A DNA stretch of 64,000 bases from Meconema thalassinum. Its lineage: Eukaryota; Arthropoda; Insecta; Orthoptera; Tettigoniidae. The notes beneath the pieces were generated by a model that was not told the DNA's origin, did not search any database, and was given only the letters and a program-made list of their open reading frames with translations. Positions 27,492-39,873 of this stretch are shown piece after piece; the first letter of the stretch is position 1, and each line of letters begins with the position of its first letter. The position numbers were made by a program, and so were the translations under genes. The stretch is from positions 1,699,637,978-1,699,701,977 of the forward strand of contig OX336388.2 in assembly GCA_946902985.2 (NCBI GenBank), written 5' to 3'.

Positions 27492-30400
27492 ACTAATTAT
27501 GACAAGTAACTGTAATTTCGATACTAATTATGGCAGGTAACTGTAACTTCGTTACTAGTTATGACAGGTAACTGTAACTTCGATACTAATTATGACAGGT
27601 AACTGTCACTTCGATACTAATTATGACAAGTAACTGTAACTTCGACACTATTTATGACAGGTAACTGTAATTTCGATACAAATTATGGCATCTAACTGTA
27701 ACTTTGTTACTAATTATGACAGGTAACTGTTACTTCGATACTAATTATGACTGGTAACTGTAACTTCGATACTAATTAAGACATGTAACTGTAACTTCGT
27801 TACTAATTATGACAGGTAACTGTAACTTCGATACTAATTATGACAAGAAACTCTAACTTCGTTACTATTTATGACAAGAAACTGTAATTTTGATAAAAAA
27901 TTATGGTAGGTAACTGTAACTTCGATACTAATTATGACAGGTAACAGTAACTTCGATACTAATTATGACAGGTAACTGTAACTTCGATACTAATTATGAC
28001 AGGTAACATTAACTTCGATACTAATTATGACAAGTAACTGTTACTTCGATACAAATTATGACAGGTAACTGTAACTTCGTTACTAATTATGACAAGTAAC
28101 TGTAATTTCGATACAAATTTTGGCAGGTAACTGTAACTTCAATACTAATTATGACAGGTAACAGTAACTTCGATACTAATTATGACAAGTAACAGTAACT
28201 TCGACACTAATTATGACAGGTAACTGAAACTTCGATACTAATTATGACAAGTAACTGTAATTTCGATCAAAATTATGACAGGTATCAGTAACTTCGATAA
28301 TAATTATGGCAAGTAACTGTAATTTCGATACAAATTATGGCAGGTAACTGCAATTTCGATACTAATTATGACAGGTAACAGTAACTTCGATACTAATTAT
28401 GACAAGTAACAGTAACCTCGATACTAATTAAGACAAGTAACTGTAACTTCGATACTAATTATGACAGGTAACTGTAACATCGTTACTAATTATGACAAGT
28501 AACTGTAATTTCGATACAAATTATGGCAGGTAACTGTAACTTCGATACTAATTATGACAGGTAACAGTAACATCGATACTAATTATGACAAGTAACTGTA
28601 ACTTTGATACTAATTATGACAGGGAACTGTAACTTCGATACTAATTATGAAAATTTACTCTAACTTCGTTACTAATTATGACAAGTAACTGTAATTTTGA
28701 TAAAAAATTATGGCAGGTAAATGAAACTTCGATACTAATTATGACAGGTAACAGGAACTTCGATACTATTATGACAGGTAACTGCAACTTCGTTACTAAT
28801 TATGACAGATAACTATTACTTCGTTAATAATTATGACAGGTAACTGTAACTTCGTTACTAATTATGCCAAGTAACTGTAAATTCGATACCAATTATGACA
28901 GGTAACTGTAACTTCGATACTAATTATGACAAGTAAATGTAACATCGTTACTAACCATGACAAGTAACTGTAACTTCGATACAAATTATGGCAGGTAACT
29001 GTAACTTTGTTACTAATTATGACAGGTATTTGCAACTTCGATACTAATTATGACGGGTAACTGTAACTTCGATACTAATTAAGACAGGTAACTGTAACTT
29101 CGATACAAATTATGGCAGGTAACTGTAACTTCGATACTCATTATGACAGGTAACAGTAACGTCGATACTAATTATGACCAGTAACTTTAACTTCGATACT
29201 AATTATGACAGGTAACTCTAACTTCGATACTAATTATGACAAGTAACTGTAATTTCGATACTAATTGTGGCAGGTAATTGTAACTTCGTTACTAATTATG
29301 ACCGGTAATTGTAACTTCGATACTAATTATGACAGGTAACTATTACTTCCTTAATAATTATGACAGGTAACTGTAACTTCGTTACTAATTATGACAAGTA
29401 ACTGTAACTTCGATACAAATTATGGCAGGTAACTGTAAATTCGTTACTAATTATGACAGGTAACTGCAACTTCGATACTAAATTAAGGCAGGTAACTGCA
29501 ACTTCGATACTAATTATTACAGGTAAAAGTAACTTCGATACTAATTATGACAAGTAAAAGTAACTTCGATACTAATTATGACAAGTAACTGTAACTTCGA
29601 TACTAATTATGACAGATAACTGTATCTTCGTTACTAATTATGACAAGTAACAGTAACTTCGATACTAATTATGACAGGTAACTGTAACTTCGGTACTAAT
29701 TATGACAAGTAACTGTAACTTCGATACTTATTATGACAGGTAACAGTAACATCGATACTAATTATGACAAGTAACTGTAACATCGATACTGATTATTTCA
29801 GGTAACAGTAACTTCGATACTAATTGTGAAAAGTAACAATAACTTCGATACTAATTATGACAAGTAACTGTAATTTCGATACAAATTATGGCAGGTAGCT
29901 GAAACTTCGATACTTATTAAGACAGGTAACTGTAACTTCGTTACTAATTATGACAGGTAACTGAAACTTCGTTACTAATTATGACAAGTAACTTTAATTT
30001 CGATACAAATTATGGCAGGTAACTGTAACTGCGATACTAATAATGACAGGTGACAGTAACTTCGATACTAATTATGACAAGTAACTGTAACTTCGTTACT
30101 AATTACGACAGGTAACTGTAACTTCGTTACTAATTATGACAATATACTGTAATTTCAATACAATTTATGACAGGTAACTCTAACTTCGATACTAATTATG
30201 ACAGGTAACTGTAACTTCGATACTAATTATGACAGGTAACTGTAACTTCGTTACTAATTATAACAGGTAACTGTTACTTCGTTACTAACTATGACAAGTA
30301 ACTTTAATTTCGATACTAATTATGGCAGGTAACTGTATCTTCGTTACTAATTATGACAGGTAACTGTAACTTCGATACTAATTATGACAGGTAACTGTAA

Positions 30401-30728
30401 CTTCGATAATAATTATGACAGGTAACTGAAACTTCGATAATAATTATGACAGGTAACAGTAACATCGATACTAATTATGACAAGTAACTGTAACTTCGAT
30501 ACTAATTATGACAGGTAACTGTAACTTCGATACTAATTGTGAAAAGTAACAATAACTTCGATACTAATTATGACAAGTAACTGTAATTTCTATACAAATT
30601 ATGGCAGGTAACTGAAACTTCGATACTTATTAAGACAGGTAACTGTAACTTCGATACTAATTATGACAGGTAACTGTAACTTCGTTACTAATTATGACAG
30701 GTTATTTTAACTTCGTTACTAATTATGA
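27492..30728. repeat. 31-bp satellite array, segment 7 (between copies 6 and 7)
   Basis: The +14,311 duplicate of segment 4, with the same 21-monomer-shorter junction near 29482. Pure satellite. Confidence 0.95.
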
Positions 30729-31381
30729 AAACAAAAATACTGGAATGCAGCCGAAATAAATCAGAAACCTCTATGGAGATCAAATTGGCAGGTGAAAAGC
30801 TGAAGGAAGTAGGAGATTGCTGTTACTTAGGAAGCAGAATAACCAGTGATGGACGAAGCAAAGAGGATATAAAAAGTAGGTTGGCTCAGGCAAGAAAAGC
30901 ATTTCTACAAAAAAGGAATCTGCTGACATCGAATATAGATTTAGGTATTAGGAAGTCATTGTTGGAAGCCTTTGTTTGGAGCGTGGCGCTCTATGGAAGT
31001 GAAACTTGGACTATTGGTGCAGCAGAAAAGAGGAGAATTGAAGCATTTGAAATGTGGTGCTACAGGAGAATGATGAAGATCAGATGGGTAGATAGGGTTA
31101 CAAACAAAGAGGTATTAAGACGAGTGGGAGAGGAGTGATGTTTCTGGCGACTGCTAATGAAGAGAAGGGATAGGTAGGTAGGACACATACTAAGACACCC
31201 AGGAATAGCAAACTTAGTTATGGAAGGAAGGGTCGAGGACAAGAACTGTAGGGGTAGACCAAGGTTAGAATATGTTAAACAGATTGCCTCGGATGTAGGG
31301 TGTGGTAGCTATGTAGAGATGAAATGATTAACTCAGGACAGGGAGGCATGGAGCGCTGCATCAAACCAGTCAAAAGTCTGA
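30729..31381 (+). pseudogene. Reverse transcriptase C-terminal remnant, copy 7 (subtype B2, broken)
   Basis: Open from ATG 30725 to TGA 31136-31138, 137 residues, with KSLLEAF and CCYLGS as in copy 4. In-frame stops follow at TAG 31175-31177 and TGA 31325-31327; the natural terminator is at 31379-31381. Confidence 0.9.
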
Positions 31382-31395
31382 AGACTCAAACAACA
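30729..31395 (+). mobile_element. 5'-truncated non-LTR retrotransposon insert, copy 7 (subtype B)
   Basis: A 667-bp insert lies between ACTAATTATGA at 30718-30728 and 31396-31406. It is the twin of copy 4 but keeps the common ATGAAAACAA left junction. It has a private G-to-A change (AAACTTAG) near 31211. Confidence 0.9.
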
Positions 31396-34300
31396 ACTAA
31401 TTATGACAAGTAACTGTAATTTCGATACTAATTATGGCAGGTAACTGTAACGTCGTTACTAGTTATGACAGGTAACTGTAATTTCGATACTAATTATGAC
31501 AGGTAACTGTAACTTCGATACTAATTATGACAGGTAACTGTCACTTCGATAGTAATTATGACAAGTAACTGTAACTTCGATACTATTTATGACAGGTAAC
31601 TGTAATTTCGATACAAATTATGGCATCTAACTGTAACTTTGTTACTAATTATGACAGGTAACAGTTACTTCGATACTAATTATGACAGGTAACTGTAACT
31701 TCGATACTAATTATGACAGGTAACTGCAACTTCGTTACTAATTAAGGCAGGTAACTGTAACTTCGGTACTAATTATGACAGGTAATTGAAACTTCGATAC
31801 TTATTGTGATAAGTAACTGTAACTTCGATTATAATTATTACAGGTAACCGTAACTTCGTTACTTCTTATGACAGGTAACTGTAACTTGGATATTAATTAT
31901 GACAGGTAACTGTAACATCGTTACTAATTATGACAAGTAACTGTAACTTCGATACTAATTATGACAGGTAACTGTATCTTCGTTACTAATTATGACAAGT
32001 AACTGTAATTTCGTTACGAATTATGACTTGTAACTGTAACTTCGTTACAAATTATGACAGGTAACTGTAACTTCGTTACTAAATATGACAAGTAACTGTA
32101 ATTTCGATACAAATTATGGCAGGAAACTGTAACTTCGTTACCAATTATGACAGGTAACTGTAACTTCGATAATAATTATTACAGGTAACTGTAACTTCGT
32201 TACTCATTATGACAAGTAACTGTAATTTCGATACTTATTATGGCTGGTAACTGTAACTTCGTTACTAATTAAGAGAGGTAACTGTAATTTCGATACAAAT
32301 TATGGCAGGTAACTGTAAATTCGAAACTAATTATGACAGGTAACAATAACTTCGATTCTATTTATGACAAGTAACAGTAACTTCAATACTTATTATGACA
32401 AGTAAATGTAACTTCGATACCAATTATGACAGGTAACTGTAACATCGTTACTAATTATGACAAGGAACTGTAATTTCAATACAAATTATAGCAGGTAACT
32501 GTAACTTCGATACTAATTATGACCAGTAACTGTAACATCGATACTAACTATGACAGGTAACTGTAACTTCGATACTAATTATGACAAGTAACTGTAACTT
32601 CGTTACTAGTTATGACAAGTAACTGTAATTTCGATACAAATTATGGCAGGTAACTGTAACTTCGATACTATTTATGACAGGTAGCAGTAACTTCGATACT
32701 AATTATTGCAGGTAACTGTAACTTCGTTACTAATTATGACAAGTAACTGTAATTTCGATACTAATTATGGCAGGTAACTGTAACTTCGTTACTAATTATG
32801 ACCGGTAATTGTAACTTCGTTACTAATTATGACAGATAACTATTACTTCGTTAATAATTATGACAGGTAACTGTAAATTCGTTACTAATTATGCCAAGTA
32901 ACTGTAACTTCGATACCAATTATGACAGGTAACTGTAACTTCGATACTAATTATGACAAGTAAATGTAACATCGTTACTAACTATGACAAATAACTGTAA
33001 CTTCGATACAAATTATGACAGGTAACTGTAACTTTGTTACTAATTATGACAGGTATTTGCAACTTCGATACTAATTATGACGGGTAAATGTAACTTCGAT
33101 ACTAATTAAGACAGGTAACTGTAACTTCGATACAAATTATGGCAGGTAACTGTAACTTCGATACTCATTATGACAGGTAACAGTAACTTCGATACTAATT
33201 ATGACCAGTAACTTTAACTTCGATACTAATTATGACAGGTAACTGTAACTTCGATACTAATTATGACAAGTAACTGTAACTTCGTTACTAATTGTGACAA
33301 GTAACTGTAATTTCGATACAAATTATGGCAGGCAACTGTAACTTCGATACTAATTATGACAGGTAACAGTAACTTCGATATTTATTATGGCAGGTAACTG
33401 TAACTTCGTTAGTAATTATGACAAGTAACTGTAATTTCGATATTAATTATGGCAGGTAACTGTAACTTCGTTACTAATTATGACCGGTAATTGTAACTTC
33501 GATACTAATTATGACAGCCAACTATTACTTCGTTAATAATTATGACAGGTAACTGTAACTTCTTTACTAATTATTACAAGTAACTGTAACTTGGATACAA
33601 ATTATGGCAGGTAACTGTAACTTCGTTACTAATTATGACAGGTAACTGCAACTTCGATACTAATTATGACGGGTAACTGTAACTTCGATACTAATTAAGA
33701 CAGGTAACTCTAACTTCGATACAAATTATGGCAGGTAACTGTAACTTCGATAGTTATTATGACAGGTAACAGTAACTTCGATACTAATTATGACCAGTAA
33801 CTGTAACTTCGATACTATTTATGACAGGTAACTGTAACTTCGATACTAATTATGACAAGTAACTGTAATTTCGATACAAATTATGGCAGGTAACTGCAAC
33901 TTCGATACTAATTATTACAGGTAAAAGTAACTTCGATACTAATTATGACAAGTAACAGTAACTTCGATACTAATTATGACAAGTAACTGTAACTTCGATA
34001 CTAATTATGACAGATAACTGTATCTTCGTTACTAATTATGACAAGTAACAGTAACTTCGATACTAATTATAAGAGGTAACTGTAACTTCGATACTAATTA
34101 TGACAGGTAATAGTCACTTCGTTACGAATTATGACAAGTAACTGTAATTTCGATACAAATTATGGCAGGTAACTGAAACTTCGATACTTATTAAGACAGG
34201 TAACTGTAACTTCGGTACTAATTATGACAAGTAACTGTAACTTCGATACTAATTATGACAGGTAACAGTAACTTCGATACTAATTATGACGGGTAACTGT

Positions 34301-35219
34301 AACTTCGATACTAATTAAGACAGGTAACTGTAACTTCGATACAAATTATGGCAGGTAACTGTAACTTCGATAGTTATTATGACAGGTAACAGTAACTTCG
34401 ATACTTATTATGACCAGTAACTGTAACTTCGTTACTAATTATGACAGGTAACTGAAACTTCGTTACTAATTATGACAAGTAACTTTAATTTCGATACAAA
34501 TTATGACAAGTAACTGTAACTTCGTTACTAATTACGACAGGTAACTGTAACTTCGTTACTAATTATGACAATTTACTGGAATTTCAATACAATTTATGAC
34601 AGGTAACTCTAACTTCGATACTAATTATGACAGGTAACTGTAACTTCGTTACTTATTATAACAGGTAACTGTAACTTCGTTACTAACTATGACAAGTAAC
34701 TGTAATTTCGTTACTAATTATGGCAGGTAACTGTATCTTCGTTACTAATTATGACAGGTAACTGTAACTTCGATACTAATTATGACAGGTAACTGTAACT
34801 TCGATAATAATTATGACAGGTAACTGAAACTTCGATACTAATTATGACAGGTAACTGTAACTTCGGTACTAATTATGACAAGTAACTGTAACTTCGATAC
34901 TAATTATGACAGGTAACAGTAACATCGATACTAATTATGACAAGTAACTGTAACTTCGATACTAATTATTTCAGGTAACAGTAACTTCGATACTAATTGT
35001 GAAAAGTAACAATAACTTCGATACAAATTATGACAAGTAACTGTAACTTCGTTATTAATTATGACAGCTAACTGTAACTTCGATACTAATTATGACAGGT
35101 AACTTTAACTTCGATACTAATTATGACAGGTAACTGTAACTTCGATACTAATTATGACAGGTAACTGTAACTTCGTTACTAATTATGACAGGTTATTTTA
35201 ACTTCGTTACTAATTATGA
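31396..35219. repeat. 31-bp satellite array, segment 8 (between copies 7 and 8)
   Basis: This continues unit 2 to about 35106. There it passes, without the unit 1/unit 2 crossover, into the normal upstream sequence of a subtype A insert. It represents the unrecombined version of the junction seen at 20796. No gene is present. Confidence 0.95.
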
Positions 35220-35871
35220 AAACAAAAATACTGGAATGCAGCCGAAATAAATCAGAAACCTCTATGGAGATCAAATTGGCAGGTGAAAAGCTGAAGGAAG
35301 TAGGAGATTTCTGTTACTTAGGAAGCAGAATAACCAGTGATGGACGAAGCAAAGAGGATATAAAAAGTAGGTTGGCTCAGGCAAGAAAAGCATTTCTACA
35401 AAAAAGGAATCTGCTGACATCGAATATAGATCTAGGTATTAGGAAGTCATTTTTGAAAGCCTTTGTTTGGAGCGTGGCGCTCTATGGATGTGAAACTTGG
35501 ACTATTGGTGCAGCAGAAAAGAGGAGAATTGAAGCATTTGAAATGTGGTGCTACAGGAGAATGATGAAGATCAGATGGGTAGATAGGGTTACAAACAAAG
35601 AGGTATTAAGACGAGTGGGAGAGGAGAGATGTTTCTGGCGACTGCTAATGAAGAGAAGGGATAGGTTTTAGGACACATACTAAGACACCCAGGAATAGCA
35701 AGCTTAGTTATGGAAGGAAGGGTCGAGGACAAGAACTGTAGGGGTAGACAAAGGTTAGAATATGTTAAACAGATTGCCTCGGATGTAGGGTGTGGTAGCT
35801 ATGTAGAGATGAAACGATTAACTCAGGACAGGGAGGCATGGAGAACTGCATCAAACCAGTCAAAAGACTGA
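35220..35871 (+). pseudogene. Reverse transcriptase C-terminal remnant, copy 8 (subtype A, broken)
   Basis: Open from ATG 35216 to TAG 35669-35671, 151 residues, identical in translation to copies 3 and 6. It has the subtype A frameshift and a private GAGAACTGC (subtype A has GAGAGCTGC) near the C-terminus, which changes WRAAS to WRTAS in the downstream frame. The natural stop is at 35869-35871. Confidence 0.9.
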
Positions 35872-35885
35872 AGACTCTAACAACA
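35220..35885 (+). mobile_element. 5'-truncated non-LTR retrotransposon insert, copy 8 (subtype A)
   Basis: A 666-bp insert lies between ACTAATTATGA at 35209-35219 and 35886-35896. It is the last insert of the left domain; the next is more than 17.6 kb away. Its right flank follows the longer copy 1 arrangement rather than the one-monomer-shorter copy 3 arrangement. Confidence 0.9.
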
Positions 35886-38089
35886 ACTAATTATGACAAG
35901 TAACTGTAACTTCGATACTAATTATGGCAGGTAACTGTAACTTCGTTACTAGTTATGACAGGTAACTGTAATTTCGATACTAATTATGACAGGTAACTGT
36001 AACTTCGATACTAATTATGACAGGTAACTGTCACTTCGATACTAATTATGACAAGTAACTGTAACTTCGACACTATTTATGACAGGTAACTGTAATTTCG
36101 ATACAAATTATGGCATCTAACTGTAACTTTGTTACTAATTATGACAGGTAACTGTTACTTCGATACTAATTATGACTGGTAACTGTAACTTCGATACTAA
36201 TTAAGACATGTAACTGTAACTTCGTTACTAATTATGACAGGTAACTGTAACTTCGATACTAATTATGACAGGTAACTGTAACTTCGATACTTATTATGAT
36301 AAGTAACTGTTACTTCGATAATAATTATTACAGGTAACTGTAACTTCGTTACAAATTATGACAGGTAACTGTAACTTGGATACTAATTATGACAGGTAAC
36401 TGTAACATCGTTACTAATTATGACAGGTAATTGTAACTTCGATACTAATTATGACAGGTAACTGTATCTTCGTTACTAATAATGACAAGTAACTGTAATT
36501 TCGTTACGAATTATGACTTGTAACTGTTACTTCGTTACTAATTATGACAGCTAACTGTAACTTCGTTACTAAATATGACAAGTACCTGTAATTTCGTTAC
36601 AAATTATGGCATGAAACTGTAACTTCGTTGCCAAATATGACAGGTAACTGTAACTTCGATAATAATTATTACAGGTAACTGTAACTTCGTTACTCATTAT
36701 GACAAGTAACTGTAATTTCGATACTTATTATGGCTGGTAACTGTAACTTCGTTACTATTTAAGAGAGGTAACTGTAATTTCGATACAAATTATGGCAGGT
36801 AACTGTAAATTCGAAAATAAATATGACAGGTAACAGTAACTTCGATTCTATTTATGACAAGTAACAGTAACTTCAATACTTATTATGACAAGTAAGTGTA
36901 ACTTCGATACCAATTATGACAGGTAATTGTATCATCGTTACTAATTATGACAAGTAACTGTAATTTCGATACAAATTATGGCAGGTAACTGTAACTTCGA
37001 TACTAATTATGACCAGTAACTGTAACATCGATACTAACTATGACAGGTAACTGTAACATCGACACTAATTATGACAAGTAATAGTTACTTCGTTACTAAT
37101 TATGACAAGTAACTGTAATTTCGATACAAATTATGGCAGGTAACTGTAACTTCGATACTAATTATGACAGGTAGCAGTAACTTCGATACTAATTATGGCA
37201 GCTAACTGTAACTTCGTTACTAATTATGACAAGTAACTGTAATTTCGATACTAATTATGGCAGGTAACTGTAACTTCGTTACTAATTATGACCGGTAATT
37301 GTAACTTCGTTACTAATTATGACAGATAACTATTACTTCGCTAATAATTATGACAGGTAACTGTAACTTCGTTACTTATTATGCCAAGTAACTGTAACTT
37401 CGATACCAATTTTGACAGGTAACCGTAACTTCGATACTAATTATGAGAAGTAAATGTAACATCGTTACTAACTATGACAAGTAACTGTAACTTCGATACA
37501 AATTATGGCAGGTAACTGTAACTTTGTTACTAATTATGACAGGTAACTGCAACTTCGGTACTAATTATGACGGGTAACTGTAACTTCGATACTAATTAAG
37601 ACAGGTAACTGTAACTTCGATACAAATTATGGCAGGTAACTATAACTTCGATACTCATTATGACAGGTAACAGTAACTTCGATACTAATTATGACCAGTA
37701 ACTTTAACTTCGATACTAATTATGACAGGTAACTGTAACTTCGATACTAATTATGACAAGTAACAGTTACTTCGATACTAATTATGACAAGTAACTATAA
37801 CTTCGATACTAATTATGACACATAACTGTATCTTCGTTACTAATTATGACAAGTAACAGTAACTTCGATACAAATTATGACAGGTAAATGTAACTTCGAT
37901 ACTAATTATGACAGGTAACTGTAACTTCGTTACTAATTATGACAAGTAACTGTAATTTTGATACAAATTATGGCAGGTAACTGTAACTTCGATACTTATT
38001 TAGACAGGTAACTGTAACTTCGTTACTTATTATAACAGGCAACTGAAACTTCGTTACTAATTATGACAAGTAACTGTAATTTTGATACA

Positions 38090-39873
38090 AATTATGGCAG
38101 GTAACTGTAACTTCGATACTAATTTAGACAGGTAACTGTAACTTCGTTACTAATTATGACACGCAACTGAAACTTCGTTACTAATTATGACAAGTAACTT
38201 TAATTTCGATAAAAATTATGGCAGGTAACTGTAACTGCGATACAAATAAAGACAGGTGACAGTAACTTCGGTACTAATTATGACAAGTAACTGTAACTTC
38301 GTTACTAATTATGACAAGTAACTGTAATTTCGATACTAATAATGGCATGAAACTGTAACTTCGTTACTAATTATGACAGGTAACTGTAACGTCGATACTA
38401 ATTATGACAGGTAACTGAAACATCGGTACTAATTATGACAGGTAACTGTAACTTCGGTACTAATTATGACAAGTAACTGTAACTTCGATACTAATTATGA
38501 CAGGTAACAGTAACATCGATACTAATTATGACAAGTAACGGTAACTTCGATACTAATTATTTCAGGTAACAGTAACTTCGATACTAATTATGAAAAGTAA
38601 CAATAACGTCGATACTATTTATGGCAAGTAACTGTAACATCGTTACTAATTATGACAGGTAAATGTAACTTCGATACTAATTATGACAGGTAACTTTAAC
38701 TTCGATACTAATTATGACAGGTAACTGTAACTTCGATACTTATTATGACAGGTAACTGTAACTTCGTTACTAATTATGACAGGTTACTGTAACTTCGTTA
38801 CTAATTATGAAAAGGAACTGTAATTTCGATACAAATTATGGCAGGTAACTGTAACTTTGTTACTAATTATGACAGGTAACTGTAACTTCGATATTAATTA
38901 TGACAGGTAACTGTAACTTCGATACTAATTATGACAGGTAACTGTAACTTCGTTACTAATTATGACAGGTAACTGTAACTTCGATACTAATTATGACAGT
39001 TAACTGTAACTTCGATACTAATTATGATAAGTAACTGTAACTTCGATAATAATTATTACAGGTAACTGTCACTTCGTTACTAATTATGACAGGTAACTGT
39101 AACTTCGATATTAATTATGACAGGTAACTGTAATTCGTTACTAATTATGACAGGTAACTGTTACTTCGATACTAATTATGACAGATAACTGTAACTTAGT
39201 TACTAATTATGACAGGTAACTGTAACTTCGATACTAATTATGACAGGGAAATGTAACTTCAATACTAATTATGACAAGTAACTGTAACTTCGATACCAAT
39301 TATGACAGGTAACAGTAACATCGTTACTAATTATGACACGTAACTGAAATTTCGATACAAATTATGGCAGGTAACTGTAACTTCAATACTAATTATGACC
39401 AGTAACTGTAACTTCGATACTAACTATGACAGGTAACTGTAACTTCGATACTAATTATGACAAGTAACTGTAACTTCGATACTATTTATGACAGGTAACT
39501 GTAATTTCGATACAAATTATGGCATCTAACTGTAACTTTGTTACTAATTATGACAGGTAACTGTTACTTCGATACTAATTATGACAGGTAACTGTAACTT
39601 CGATACTAATTATGACAGGTAACTGTAACTTCGATACTAATTTTGACAGGTAACTGTAACTTCGATACTTATTATGATAAGTAACTGTAACTTCGATAAT
39701 AATTATTACAGGTAACTGTAACTTCGTTACTAATTATGACAGGTAACTGTAACTTGGATATTAATTATGACAGGTAACTGTAACATCGTTACTAATTAGG
39801 ACAAGTAACTGTAATTTCGGTACGAATTATGACTTGTAACTGTAACTTCGTTACTAATTATGACAGGTAACTG
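38090..39873. repeat. Higher-order block repeated at +4,521 bp (42611-44394)
   Basis: Landmarks ACGCAACTGA (38161/42682), the 30-bp monomer GTAATTCG (39130/43651), AATGTAACTTCAATAC (39250/43771) and GGCATCTAAC (39521/44042) are all 4,521 bp apart. The match ends near 39874/44395, where one block goes on to TAGCTTCGTTAG and the other to a locally duplicated stretch. Confidence 0.85.
38800..38810 (+). other. Unoccupied homologue of the retrotransposon target site (1)
   Basis: The ordered context matches the insert flanks: GACAGGTAACTTTAACTTCG, two further monomers, the rare AGGTTA marker at 38781, CTTCGTTACTAATTATGA, then AACTGTAATTTCG. Here one ACTAATTATGA is present with no insert, against two flanking each insert. 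Confidence 0.8.

Larger units (their letters stand above)
20796..35106. repeat. 14,311-bp higher-order duplication, unit 2
   Basis: This is the tandem second unit, carrying insert copies 5, 6 and 7. The sequence stops matching 6484-type flank at 20795 (CTTTAACTT against CTGAAACTT) and stops matching the unit 1 successor at 20834 (TCGGTAC against TCGATAC). The crossover therefore lies within about 38 bp, roughly one monomer. Scattered private changes include CAAGTTACTG near 24503, AAACTTAG near 31211 and CAAATAACTG near 32990. The near-identity implies a recent event. Confidence 0.93.
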
